Positions 1 through 8,451 of a stretch of 34,458 nt of DNA are shown in pieces. Made by a program: the position numbers and the translations under genes. How positions within the stretch are numbered: the stretch's first letter is position 1; each line of letters starts with the position of its first letter. The DNA is from Candidatus Contendobacter odensis Run_B_J11 (GTDB taxonomy: Bacteria; Pseudomonadota; Gammaproteobacteria; Competibacterales; Competibacteraceae): assembly GCF_000531125.1 (NCBI RefSeq), contig NZ_CBTK010000281.1, forward strand, positions 1 to 34,458. The letters are read 5' to 3'. The notes below the pieces were generated by a model, which ran no database searches, was not told the origin of the DNA, and worked only from the letters and a program-made list of their open reading frames with translations.

Positions 1-60
1 CTCAATGAGCTTACAGTGGGTTTCAAATTTATAAGCAATCACGGGAAAATTTACAGGAGG
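1..60. repeat. Partial copy of 143-bp inverted-repeat element
   Basis: Bases 39-60 match the right terminal repeat of the complete element at 13395-13537 with one mismatch (core AAAATTTACAGGAGG at 46-60). The window begins inside this copy, so its left end is not visible. It overlaps the 3' end of the minus-strand methyltransferase gene and supplies that gene's last codons and stop. Confidence 0.65.
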
Positions 61-593
61 CATTTTTTTGACCAGCGCTGAACGTAGCCGCCATCCCATG
101 AGGCCGAAAGCGGCAGCTTCCAGCGCTCGCGTACTGTGATCAGCAGGCTCTTTATATGGCTGCTGTAAGGCATTGACAGGATGAAGACCCCATTAGGCTG
201 AAGATTGCTGGCAGCGAGTTTGACCAGCGTGGAGGGATTGGAACCCGAGCCGCTGGACTCGATACTGATCGCCATATCGAAACCGGCTGCTTTCATCAGG
301 CTGGGATCAGCGCCTGTGACCGGTGGGTAGGAGTGATCCGCCGGCGCTAATCCAGCCGAGTGAGCTGCGCCGCTGTCACTGGCTTCGATACTGGCTACGG
401 TATAACCTGCATAACCCGCATGGTATAAATCGCGGCACAATGACCATGCACCGTGGCCGATACCGAGAATCCGCATTGCTCCATAGCGAGCGCGGATATC
501 CAGTACCACTGATCGAATGCGCGGATTTGCACCGGTATCTTTCAGACCAGGCTGATATAAAGAATCCGGTTCGACTCGTTGATTGGCGGTCAT
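51..593 (-). pseudogene. Class I SAM methyltransferase, 3' end cut by repeat
   Basis: The translation has a motif-I-like segment (ILGIGHGAWSLC, about residues 42-53), a motif-II acidic residue after a beta strand (VASIEAS), a post-motif segment (LQPNGVFILSMPY) and a late WDGGYVQRWS segment. The last resembles the WDGGH-x-x-FWS box of a common bacterial methyltransferase family. Homologues continue well past this box, but here the frame runs into the repeat at 39-60 and stops after about 180 residues. The usual acidic/histidine motif in the middle is replaced by a Ser/Gly-rich stretch, and a 9-base near-repeat gives AGYAGY. The gene overlaps the upstream 590-817 ORF by ATGA, so translation may be coupled. 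Its substrate is unknown. It is probably inactive, though it could be a short divergent methyltransferase. Confidence 0.6.
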
Positions 594-817
594 GTCATCT
601 CTCTCCTGAGTTTGATCGGTAAGCTATTTGCTAAACCGTATCTCTGCAGGTCATCCCAAATGTCCGGGATGACCGTCATGGTCTTTTCCCCGTTATGAAT
701 GGCGCTCCCATCCAGAAAGATAAACAGCGAGCTATCCAGATATAAAGGAACATGCACTACCTCCTGATGCCCTTCTAAAATTCCAAAGTGAAATCCCAAC
801 TCCGCCATGGTTTGCAT
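590..817 (-). CDS. Hypothetical protein, 75 aa
   Basis: I do not recognise this small protein. It is rich in hydrophobic and acidic residues, with no signal peptide, membrane segment or known motif. Support for it being real is its position: its stop overlaps the methyltransferase start by ATGA, it has the same orientation as the Crp-type regulator upstream, and a perfect TGTGA-N6-TCACA operator lies about 140 bases before its start. No strong Shine-Dalgarno is obvious. It could also be a chance ORF. Confidence 0.4.
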   Translation of the reverse strand: MQTMAELGFHFGILEGHQEVVHVPLYLDSSLFIFLDGSAIHNGEKTMTVIPDIWDDLQRYGLANSLPIKLRREMT

Positions 818-953
818 TAGTTGCCCCGGCTATCAGTAAGAAAAATCGCGAACTCGCTATGAGCGTCACCAAAAATAATGTCCATGTCAGCAGATTCATG
901 CACTGCGGGCGTTATCCAGTGAGGCTATTTCCGCATTTCCTTCGGTCTTTGTT

Positions 954-969
954 TGTGAACTACTTCACA
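954..969. promoter_or_regulatory. CRP-type operator, TGTGA-N6-TCACA
   Basis: The 16 bases are TGTGAACTACTTCACA, a perfect match to the CRP consensus half-sites with a 6-base spacer. The site lies between the stop of the Crp/Fnr-family regulator (1046) and the start of the downstream minus-strand ORF (817). It is therefore placed to regulate the downstream pair, not the regulator's own promoter. Confidence 0.6.
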
Positions 970-1045
970 CTTTACGCAGATTTTTTTGCGGGGGATTTGA
1001 GAGCTGGGGAATGGGGGGTGTCTAGGGTTGCGGGGCGAACAGGGA

Positions 1046-1741
1046 TCAGACGGGGTGCGCGATCCGGTTCAACGTGTCGGGTTGCAGGAGGGTGATGTAG
1101 CCCTGCTCAACCGTCAGCAGTCCCTGCGCTCGCCAGAGCCGCAGTTGCTTGTTGACGCTCTCGCGGCTGGTGGCAATGCGGTTGCCAAGATCCTGTTGCG
1201 AGAGCTTGTGGGCGATACGGATTCCCGTTGGGGTGGTCGTGCCATGGTTCGCGGCCAGTGTGACCAGCAGCCGGGCCAACCGGGCCGGCGTATTTTGGAA
1301 GGCCAGTCGCTCGACAAGATCACTGGTGGTGCGCAACCGTCCGCAGAGTACCGCCAGCAAAGCCGTCGCGACCTGCGGCCGGCGCTCCAGGAACGGGATA
1401 AAATCCTGGCGCAGCAACGTGAACAGCGCACACTTGCCGATGGCGGTAGCGTCCGCGCTGCGAGGTTGACCATCCAGCAGCGCAATCTCACCGAAGCATT
1501 CCCCCGGCGCGACGATGCTAAAAATCAGCTCCTTACCCTCGTCGGACACGATGCTGATTTTGATCTCACCCCGCAGCACCAGCATCATGCTGTTGCCGGC
1601 ATCGCCGCGTTGAAAAATCATCTGTCCATCGTCAAACCGGCGCACTGAACCTAACGCAAGGAGTTGTTCGCGTTCAACCGTATCAAGGTGGCTGAACAAG
1701 ATATGCTCGACCAGTGCGGCGCGTTTATCGTTGAGTAACAT
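1046..1741 (-). CDS. Crp/Fnr-family transcriptional regulator
   Basis: This 231-residue protein has the full two-domain Crp layout. The N-terminal cyclic-nucleotide-binding domain carries a phosphate-binding cassette (FGEIALLDGQPRSADATA, about residues 83-100), with the Glu and Arg-Ser that contact cyclic nucleotides in the family. The C-terminal winged helix has the recognition helix TSRESVNKQL. Its Arg-Glu pair matches the residues with which CRP reads TGTGA, and Lys replaces the second Arg. No N-terminal cysteine cluster of the FNR type is present. A perfect TGTGA-type operator lies 77 bases downstream of its stop. The start ATG is separated from the upstream region by a MITE-like repeat at 1761-1873. 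Family is certain; effector and regulon are inference. Confidence 0.92.
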   Translation of the reverse strand: MLLNDKRAALVEHILFSHLDTVEREQLLALGSVRRFDDGQMIFQRGDAGNSMMLVLRGEIKISIVSDEGKELIFSIVAPGECFGEIALLDGQPRSADATAIGKCALFTLLRQDFIPFLERRPQVATALLAVLCGRLRTTSDLVERLAFQNTPARLARLLVTLAANHGTTTPTGIRIAHKLSQQDLGNRIATSRESVNKQLRLWRAQGLLTVEQGYITLLQPDTLNRIAHPV

Positions 1742-1760
1742 CGGTTGATCCTTGGTGTTT

Positions 1761-1873
1761 AGGACTTTCGCTTTTCGTCATTCCCGCGTCAGCGGGAATC
1801 CAGTAAGCTGCTGAAAAGACTGGATACCCGTTTTCACGGGTATAACGACACCCAGTTTATGAGCGAAAGTCCT
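1761..1873. repeat. MITE-like repeat, copy 1, flanked by direct repeats
   Basis: The ends are inverted repeats (AGGACTTTCGCT at 1761-1772, AGCGAAAGTCCT at 1862-1873). The inside holds the palindrome TTCCCGCGTCAGCGGGAA and a second stem around ACCCGTTTTCACGGGT. The direct repeat TGGTGTTTAGG flanks it at 1753-1763 and 1873-1883, overlapping the tips, as expected after insertion with target duplication. Related copies are at 13653-13746 and 32262-32389. Confidence 0.75.
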
Positions 1874-2299
1874 GGTGTTTAGGGCTGTTTTAGGGCAGTC
1901 GCCTCATGCATTTGACCCGATGAGGTAGCGCGCCTCGCAAATGCAAACGCAGGTATAGCGCACCCGGATTGTTTGCATCGTGCTGAAAGTCAGAGCAATG
2001 GATTCGCACCCCTTCCGCTCCACCCATCCAATCAGCGGCCCAGCGCCGCTGTTCTGGTTTATAATCCCGACTTTATAGCAATGCTCAGGCGCTCGCCTTG
2101 ACCCTGCCACAACCAATTTGTAGCATGGCCGGTATTTCCTTCCAACCTGCCAGTGATACTGATGCTGAATAGAACCGCGCCTCGATTACCGATGCTTTAC
2201 AAGCGGTTAACGCCTTGGTTTGCTAACAGCTACCCTGCTGCAAGATGTCGTCGTATTATTTGATTTGATGTGTAAAACCTACTGACTGAGGGTATCCCA
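1874..2299. other. Intergenic region before the RND operon
   Basis: No convincing gene is visible. A minus-strand ORF at 1904-2116 (70 aa) has no recognisable motif or ribosome-binding site. The region should hold the RND operon promoter, but I see no clear -35/-10 pair. A GAGGG Shine-Dalgarno-like sequence at 2288-2292 precedes the first operon gene. Confidence 0.5.
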
Positions 2300-3427
2300 T
2301 TGAAAATGGTAGACGGGTCGACGCTGGCTAAAGCCGTTCGCGGAACTCTTGATGCGCGAACGGCTTGGCTGTCTGCGCTCATGATCCTGGCGCTGCTCAC
2401 CGCCTGCAAGCCGGTTGAAGAGCCCGAACCCGAGCCGATTCGCCCGGTTCGAGTGACGACCGTCGAGAGCCGGGAAGGCGGTGAAACCGCGAGTCTCACC
2501 GGGCAAGTCGAGGCGCGGGAGGAGGTGAACCTGTCCTTTCGGGTCGGTGGACGCATGATCGAGCGCTCCGTCAATGTCGGCGATCGGGTCAGGGCCGGCC
2601 AGGTGGTCGCCCGACTGGAATCGGAAACCCCGCGCAACGCGCTGCGGTCGGCCCGCGCGGAACTCACCGCCGTGCGAGCGCGGCTGGTCGAAGCTCAGAA
2701 TAACTTCGAGCGTCAGCGCCCCCTGATGGACCGAGGTTTCATCACCCGCACCATGTTCGATCAGGCGGAACAGGCCTATCGGACCGCTCGAGCCCAGGTG
2801 GATTCGGTGCAGGCGCAGGTGAACATCGCCGAGACCCAACTGGGCTACGCCGACCTCATCTCCGATTCGAGCGGCACTGTCACCGCCCGCCGCGCCGAAC
2901 CGGGGGAAGTGGTCGCCGCTGGTCAGCCCATTGTCCAACTCGCCCGGGAAGGCGGCAGGGACGCCGTATTCGATGTTCCGGCGCGGATCATTGAGACCGC
3001 ACCGGCCAATGCCGAGGTCGTCGTTGTCCTGAGCAGCGATCCGAAGGTGCGCACCACCGGGCGGGTGCGGGAAGTGGCCCCGCAGGCCGATCCGGTGACG
3101 CGAACCTTCAAGGTCCGGATTGGCCTCAACGATCCACCGGCGGCGATGCGGCTCGGTTCGACGGTAACCGGCAGCGTCCAGCTCGGCGCCGGATCCGGTA
3201 TCGAGATCCCGGCCTCGGCGCTGACGACGGCCAATCAGCGCCCGGCGGTCTGGGTGCTCGACCCCGCCAGCAATACCGTGTCGCTGCGCAATATCGAGAT
3301 ACTGCGTTATGGCCTGGCCCAGGTGGCGGTCGCGGAGGGGCTGCAACCGGGCGACATCGTGGTGACCGCCGGGGTTCAGACCCTGCGTCCGGGCCAGCAG
3401 GTTCGACTGCTTGGGACGCAACCATGA
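2300..3427 (+). CDS. RND efflux membrane fusion protein (lipoprotein)
   Basis: This is the periplasmic adaptor (HlyD/AcrA family) that links an inner-membrane RND pump to an outer-membrane channel. The N-terminus has a hydrophobic segment ending in lipobox LLTAC with Cys36, so it is probably a lipoprotein. A biotinyl-lipoyl-like half (VNLSFRVGGRMIERSVNVGDRVRAGQVVARL), an alpha-helical hairpin rich in Ala, Arg and Gln, the second lipoyl half (GTVTARRAEPGEVVAAGQPI) and beta-barrel and membrane-proximal domains follow in order. The TTG at 2300 is preferred because GAGGG lies 7 bases upstream; ATG at 2306 is an alternative. The gene overlaps the pump gene by ATGA. Substrate cannot be told from sequence. 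Confidence 0.92.
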   Translation: MKMVDGSTLAKAVRGTLDARTAWLSALMILALLTACKPVEEPEPEPIRPVRVTTVESREGGETASLTGQVEAREEVNLSFRVGGRMIERSVNVGDRVRAGQVVARLESETPRNALRSARAELTAVRARLVEAQNNFERQRPLMDRGFITRTMFDQAEQAYRTARAQVDSVQAQVNIAETQLGYADLISDSSGTVTARRAEPGEVVAAGQPIVQLAREGGRDAVFDVPARIIETAPANAEVVVVLSSDPKVRTTGRVREVAPQADPVTRTFKVRIGLNDPPAAMRLGSTVTGSVQLGAGSGIEIPASALTTANQRPAVWVLDPASNTVSLRNIEILRYGLAQVAVAEGLQPGDIVVTAGVQTLRPGQQVRLLGTQP

Positions 3428-6400
3428 ACGGCTTCAATCTCTCCGAGTGGGCCATCCGCAACCGCTCGATCACCCTTTTCATCATGATCGTCGCCCTCGT
3501 CGCGGGGATCGCTTCCTTCTACAAGCTGGGCCGCGGCGAGGATCCGCCCTTCACCTTCCGCACCATGGTCGTCAGAGCGATCTGGCCGGGCGCCACTCTG
3601 GACGAGACGATCCGGCAGATGACCGAGCGCCTCGAACGCACCCTGCAGGAAGTCCCGAATCTGGACGATCTGCGCAGCTTCACCCGCGCCGGCGACACCA
3701 CCATCTTCGTGAACCTCAAGGGCAGCGCGTCGGGCAACGAGGTTCCGGACGCCTGGTATCAGGTCCGCAAGCGGGTGGCCGACATGCGCCACACCCTGCC
3801 GCAGGGGATCGTCGGACCCTTCTTCAACGATGAGTTCGGCGACACCTTCGGGATCATTTATGCCTTCACCGCCGACGGTTTCACCCACCGGGAGTTGCGC
3901 GACCAAGTAGAGGACATCCGCTCGCAACTCCTGCAGGTCCAGGATGTTTCCAGGATCGATATTCTCGGCGCCCAGGATGAGGTGATTTACATCGACTTCT
4001 CGGTCGAGCGGCTCGCCGGTTTGGGGTTCGACCCGAGCGCTCTGATCGCGGCCTTGCAGGCGCAGAACATCGTCATACCCGCCGGCGTGCTGCGTACTGG
4101 CGAGGAGACGATCGCGCTGCGGGTCTCGGGCGCCTTCGCTTCCGAGCAGGACATCGCCGCTGTCACCTTCGCGATCGGCGACCGCATGCTGCGGCTGAGC
4201 GATATCGCCGAGATTCGTCGCGGCTTCACCGATCCGCCCCAACCGATGTTCCGGATCAATGGCCAGCCGGCGATCGGCCTGGCGATCGCCATGCGCGAGG
4301 GTGGCGATACCCTGGCGCTCGGCCGGAACATCGGGCAGGCCACCAAAAAAATTGCGGCGGACCTGCCGGTCGGCATCGAGGCCAGGTTGGTGGCGGATCA
4401 ACCCCTGACGGTCGATCTGGCGATCAACGAATTCACCACCTCCCTGTGGCAGGCGATCGCCATCGTGCTCGTGGTGAGTTTCATCGCCCTGGGGGTACGG
4501 GCCGGAACGGTCGTGGCCATCACCATTCCGCTCACGCTGGCCGTGGTTTTCCCCATCATGGACCTGGCCAAGATTGACCTCCAGCGCATCTCGCTCGGCG
4601 CCCTGATCATCGCGCTGGCCCTCATGGTCGATGACGCCATGACCACCATCGACGCCATGAGCCGACGCCTGGCGCTGGGCGACGACAAGGTGAGCGCCGG
4701 CATCTACGCCTATCGCCATCTCGCCTTCGCCATGTTGACCGGGACCCTGGTCACCATCGCCGGCTTCGTGCCCGTCGGCTTCGCGCAGAGTTCGGCCGGC
4801 GAGTACACCTTCTCGATCTTCGCCGTCGTTGGCATCGCGCTCCTGGCTTCCTGGTTCGTCGCGATGGTATTCGCCCCCTTGATCGGCATGGTGCTGCTAC
4901 GGCCACCAAAGGCCGATCAGGCCGACAAGCCGAGCCGCGTGACCCAGATTTATCGAAGCTTCCTGACGCTGGCCATGCGGGCCCGCTGGGTCACCATCGC
5001 GGTGACGGTCGGGGCCTTCATCGCGTCCCTGGTGGCGCTGGGTCAGGTGCCGCGCCAGTTCTTTCCTGCCTCGGATCGGCCCGAACTCCTGGTCGATCTC
5101 CGGCTGCCGCAGAATGCCTCGATCCATGCGACCGAACAGCTCGTCAATCGCTTCGAGCAGTTTCTGCGCGATGATCCCGACTTGGCTTCCGGGATCGAGC
5201 GCTGGAGCACTTACATCGGCCAGGGCGCCATCCGCTTCTATCTGCCCCTCGATGTTCAGTTGGACAATCCCTTCTTCGCTCAGGCGGTGATCGTGTCGAA
5301 GGACATCGTGGCTCGCGAACGCCTGCGGCCGCGACTGGAACGCCTGCTGGCGGAGGAGTTTCCCCAAGTGGTCGGGAACGTCGCACCGCTCGAACTCGGC
5401 CCCCCGGTCGGCTGGCCGGTGCAGTACCGCGTCCTTGGTCCGGATCCGACCCGGTTGCGCGAAATCGCCTTGCAGCTTGGCGAGATCATCGCGAGCCATC
5501 CGAGGACGCTCCGCGTCAATTTTGACTGGATGGAACCGGAACGGGAGTTGCGCATCCGCATCGACCAGGAGAAGGCGCGTCTGCTCGGCCTGAGTTCCCA
5601 GGCGGTGGCCACGGCGCTCGGCGCCAATATCTCGGGGAGAAATATCACCCAGGTTCGCGACGATATCTATCTCATCAATGTGGTCGCTCGGGAAGCGGGG
5701 GGACAAACGCTCTCGATTGAGACCCTGCGCACCTTGCCGGTGTCGATGCCGGACGGGCGGACCATCCCGCTCGCCCAGTTTGCAACCTTCGAATACGGTC
5801 AAGCCTACCCGCTGGTGTGGCGACGCGACCGGCTGCCAACCCTGACGGTCAAGGCGGGGCTGGCGCCGGGGATGTTGCCTGAGTCGGTGGTCTCGGACCT
5901 GACCGAAGCCATCGCCGAGTTGAAGGCGAAGCTGCCGTCCGGCTACCGAATCGAGGTCGGAGGCTCGGTCGAGGAAAGCGCCCAGTCGCAGGCCTCGGTG
6001 TTCGCCGTGGTCCCGCTGATGATCCTGATCATGCTGACCCTGCTGATCTTCCAGCTCAAGAGTTTTCAACTCCTGGCTATTGTTCTGAGCCTGGTGCCGC
6101 TGGGCCTGATCGGCGTGGTGGCCGCCCTGCTGGCATCCGGCAAACCGCTCGGCTTTGTTGCCATCCTCGGCATTCTGGCGCTGGTCGGTATGATTGCGAA
6201 GAACGCGGTGATCCTGATCGACCAGATCGAGGCCGAACGGGCCGCCGGCAAAGCGGTCTGGGACGCGGTGGTGGAGGCCAGCATTTCGCGCTTTCGGCCG
6301 ATCATGCTGACCGCCCTGTCGACCGTGCTTGGGATGATCCCGATTGCCCCGACCGTGTTCTGGGGTTCCATGGCCTACGCGATTATGGGCGGTCTGCTGG

Positions 6401-6498
6401 TGGCATCGCTGCTGACGCTGATCTTCCTGCCGACGCTCTACGTCACCTGGTTCAAGGGAGTTCCACCCGCCGTGGCCATCGCCGAGGAGCACGGATGA
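3424..6498 (+). CDS. RND family efflux pump, inner-membrane transporter
   Basis: At 1024 residues it has full family length, with two repeats of six transmembrane segments and large periplasmic loops. It carries the proton-relay residues of the family: adjacent Asp403-Asp404 in TM4 (MVDDAMTTID) and Lys926 in TM10 (GMIAKNAVILIDQ). The TM4 motif departs from the common DDAIVVVEN sequence, placing it in a less-studied branch of the hydrophobe/amphiphile exporters. It probably forms a homotrimer and exports small molecules using the proton gradient. It overlaps the adaptor gene (ATGA at 3424) and the next gene (ATGA at 6495), so all three are translationally coupled. No outer-membrane factor gene is nearby, so it presumably shares one encoded elsewhere. 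Confidence 0.95.
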   Translation: MNGFNLSEWAIRNRSITLFIMIVALVAGIASFYKLGRGEDPPFTFRTMVVRAIWPGATLDETIRQMTERLERTLQEVPNLDDLRSFTRAGDTTIFVNLKGSASGNEVPDAWYQVRKRVADMRHTLPQGIVGPFFNDEFGDTFGIIYAFTADGFTHRELRDQVEDIRSQLLQVQDVSRIDILGAQDEVIYIDFSVERLAGLGFDPSALIAALQAQNIVIPAGVLRTGEETIALRVSGAFASEQDIAAVTFAIGDRMLRLSDIAEIRRGFTDPPQPMFRINGQPAIGLAIAMREGGDTLALGRNIGQATKKIAADLPVGIEARLVADQPLTVDLAINEFTTSLWQAIAIVLVVSFIALGVRAGTVVAITIPLTLAVVFPIMDLAKIDLQRISLGALIIALALMVDDAMTTIDAMSRRLALGDDKVSAGIYAYRHLAFAMLTGTLVTIAGFVPVGFAQSSAGEYTFSIFAVVGIALLASWFVAMVFAPLIGMVLLRPPKADQADKPSRVTQIYRSFLTLAMRARWVTIAVTVGAFIASLVALGQVPRQFFPASDRPELLVDLRLPQNASIHATEQLVNRFEQFLRDDPDLASGIERWSTYIGQGAIRFYLPLDVQLDNPFFAQAVIVSKDIVARERLRPRLERLLAEEFPQVVGNVAPLELGPPVGWPVQYRVLGPDPTRLREIALQLGEIIASHPRTLRVNFDWMEPERELRIRIDQEKARLLGLSSQAVATALGANISGRNITQVRDDIYLINVVAREAGGQTLSIETLRTLPVSMPDGRTIPLAQFATFEYGQAYPLVWRRDRLPTLTVKAGLAPGMLPESVVSDLTEAIAELKAKLPSGYRIEVGGSVEESAQSQASVFAVVPLMILIMLTLLIFQLKSFQLLAIVLSLVPLGLIGVVAALLASGKPLGFVAILGILALVGMIAKNAVILIDQIEAERAAGKAVWDAVVEASISRFRPIMLTALSTVLGMIPIAPTVFWGSMAYAIMGGLLVASLLTLIFLPTLYVTWFKGVPPAVAIAEEHG

Positions 6499-7301
6499 TG
6501 CGTTTCCAGCAGTTGATCGATTCATTGCCGATAGTCGGCTTCTTTGTGGCGTTCGTGATCTTCGCGCTGATCACGGCCGAACTCGGTTACCGCCTCGGAC
6601 GCTGGTGGCAGGAGCGAACGTCGGATGAGAAGGAGGGTCCCACGGCCATGATCGTGGGTTCACTCCTGGCCCTGATGGCGTTCCTCCTCGCGATTACGAT
6701 GGGGATGGCCTCAGATCGCTTCAGCGCGCGCCGTGCGGTCGTGCTCGCCGAGGCGAACTCGGTGGGCACCACCTATCTCCGGGCCGGCTACCTGCCGGAG
6801 CCGGCTTCGAGCGAAACCAAGGCTCTGCTCCGCGAATACGTACCCCTGCGCATCTTGACCGACGATCTCTCAGACATCCGGGCGAGAATAGCCCGCTCGG
6901 TCGAGATCCAGGATAAGCTCTGGTCGATCGCCGAAAAATTGGCCCGCGCTACACCCGACTCGCAGGTCCTGGCCCTCTACATCGCTTCACTGAACGAGAT
7001 GATCGACCTGCACCAGACACGGGTCATTGCGGGCCTGTACGCGCGCGTTCCCGAGACGATCCTCATCCTGCTTCTCCTCTGCTCGATGCTGACGCTGGGG
7101 ATGGTGGGTTACAACGCGGGTCTCACCCTGCGGCGCAGCCCCCTCACCGCCGTCGGGCTGGTGATCGTCCTTGGCGCGGTCATTACCCTCGTGGTCGATC
7201 TCGATCGACCGCGTGAGGGATTCCTCAAGGTCAGCCAGCAGCCGCTCCTCTACCTCCAGGAGCAGATCGGCGCACTGCCATCAGCGAATCCACCGAAGTA
7301 G
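6495..7301 (+). CDS. DUF4239 (bestrophin-like) membrane protein
   Basis: This 268-residue protein has two hydrophobic helices near the N-terminus (about residues 10-28 and 49-70), a charged, helical middle part and two more helices near the C-terminus (about 184-206 and 217-235). This pattern, the FLLAITMGMASDRFSARR segment after the second helix and the LDLDRPREGFLKVSQQPL-like end fit the DUF4239 family, sometimes called bestrophin-like. The function is unknown; an anion channel role has been suggested for the fold but is unproven. It overlaps the RND pump gene by ATGA, so it is produced with the pump and may work with it. Confidence 0.75.
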   Translation: MMRFQQLIDSLPIVGFFVAFVIFALITAELGYRLGRWWQERTSDEKEGPTAMIVGSLLALMAFLLAITMGMASDRFSARRAVVLAEANSVGTTYLRAGYLPEPASSETKALLREYVPLRILTDDLSDIRARIARSVEIQDKLWSIAEKLARATPDSQVLALYIASLNEMIDLHQTRVIAGLYARVPETILILLLLCSMLTLGMVGYNAGLTLRRSPLTAVGLVIVLGAVITLVVDLDRPREGFLKVSQQPLLYLQEQIGALPSANPPK

Positions 7302-7324
7302 CGTGTAAGGCGAGTTAACAAAGC

Positions 7325-7366
7325 GTAACCCGCCGAATCCGTGGGATTTCCCACAAGGCGGGTTAC
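7325..7366. repeat. Nested hairpin repeat (GTAACCCGCC...GGCGGGTTAC)
   Basis: The outer stem pairs 7325-7334 with 7357-7366 and an inner stem pairs GTGGG (7341-7345) with CCCAC (7350-7354). No T-run follows, so it resembles the dispersed GGCGGGTTACG-type intergenic repeats of Proteobacteria more than an intrinsic terminator. It could still slow transcription after the RND operon. Confidence 0.6.
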
Positions 7367-7430
7367 GGGCTGACGCCCTCACGATCATGTCGTTGGAACT
7401 CCACCCCGGACGCTGAAAGTCGGTACTTTC

Positions 7431-8351
7431 ATGTCAACACTGATGACGATTCATTCCGAAACAGAACAAAAAATCCTCAAGCGGTCGATCTGGATCACCG
7501 TGGTTTTCGCCAGTTCCGGAATTCTGCTCGGCCTGCTGTCGGGATCGCAGTCGATTGTGTTTGACGGCTTATTCTCGGTCATCGATACCCTGGTGCTGAT
7601 GCTGGCGCTGACCGCAGCGCGACTGGTGCAGCGCGAAGGCGACCGCCGCTTTCAGTACGGCTACTGGCATATCGAACCGATGGTGCTGGCGTTCAATGGC
7701 AGTGTGCTGATGTTCCTGTGCCTGTATGCGTTCATCAACGCGGTCGGCAGTTTTCTGGCGGGTGGACGCGAACTGGAACTGGACTGGGCCCTCGGCTACG
7801 CCGCCGCCGCATGCATCCTCACCTTCGGCATGTATTTCTACGAACGCCGGGAGAATCGGCGGGTCCGGTCAGAACTCCTGCACCTCGACACCCAAAGTTG
7901 GCTAATGTCCGCCCTGATCGCTACTGCTTTGCTGGTGGCTTTTGCGCTGGCGTGGGCGATCAAGGGCACCCGCTTTGCTCCTCTCGCACCTTATGTGGAC
8001 CCGACCGTATTGGCGCTGTTGACCCTGTACTTAATCACGGTGCCGATCAAGACCGTGCGCCGGGCTTTGAATGAAATCCTGCTGATTACGCCGCCCAGGC
8101 TGGACCAAGTAGTGCGCACGGTGATGGATGCAGTGGTCAAACGCCACGGGTTCAGCAGGTACACCAGCTATGTCGCCAAGGTTGGACGCGCCTATTTCAT
8201 CGAGATCTATGTCGTCACGCCGCCGGACTTCCAGATCGGCAGCATTACTACGCTGGACGCCATCCGGCAGGAAATCAGCACGGCTATTGACAACCAGGGA
8301 TCGTATCAATGGCTGATCGTGGCCTTCACCGCCGATGAACGATGGATTTAA
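7431..8351 (+). CDS. Cation diffusion facilitator-like transporter, divergent
   Basis: At 306 residues it has the CDF layout: about six transmembrane helices, then a soluble C-terminal ferredoxin-like domain (about residues 215-306). TM2 carries FDGLFSVIDT, where CDF proteins usually have D-x-x-H-x-x-x-D. Here the His is Phe, but both outer Asp residues remain. YGYWHIEPM after it matches the cytoplasmic loop between TM2 and TM3. TM5 has LDTQSWLMSA, without the usual second acidic residue. The metal site is therefore non-standard, and the transported ion (zinc, iron, cobalt or other) cannot be predicted. It stands alone, between the RND operon and the CREST gene. Confidence 0.75.
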   Translation: MSTLMTIHSETEQKILKRSIWITVVFASSGILLGLLSGSQSIVFDGLFSVIDTLVLMLALTAARLVQREGDRRFQYGYWHIEPMVLAFNGSVLMFLCLYAFINAVGSFLAGGRELELDWALGYAAAACILTFGMYFYERRENRRVRSELLHLDTQSWLMSALIATALLVAFALAWAIKGTRFAPLAPYVDPTVLALLTLYLITVPIKTVRRALNEILLITPPRLDQVVRTVMDAVVKRHGFSRYTSYVAKVGRAYFIEIYVVTPPDFQIGSITTLDAIRQEISTAIDNQGSYQWLIVAFTADERWI

Positions 8352-8451
8352 GGACGACGCGCGGCTTCCGGTAAAATCGCGCTGACAGCCAGGCGGATCG
8401 GTCGCGACGCCGGACGGTAGACGGGTAATGAGCGGGTAAGGGAGAAAATTG

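Noticed and set aside
859-1095. Plus-strand ORF of 78 aa
   Set aside because: It crosses the CRP site and the end of the regulator gene, is Arg/Gly-rich and has no recognisable feature.
1999-2026. A stretch ending GCTCCACCC that recalls the 3' end of a tRNA or tmRNA
   Set aside because: The T-loop bases and the five-pair T-stem do not form, and no matching 5' acceptor half is found upstream.
1904-2116. Minus-strand ORF of 70 aa
   Set aside because: No ribosome-binding site, motif or neighbour supports it.
3376-4719. Long minus-strand ORF opposite the RND pump gene, as at several other genes
   Set aside because: GC-rich codon bias leaves the opposite strand open; its composition (His, Asp, Gly, Gln) is typical of a shadow frame.
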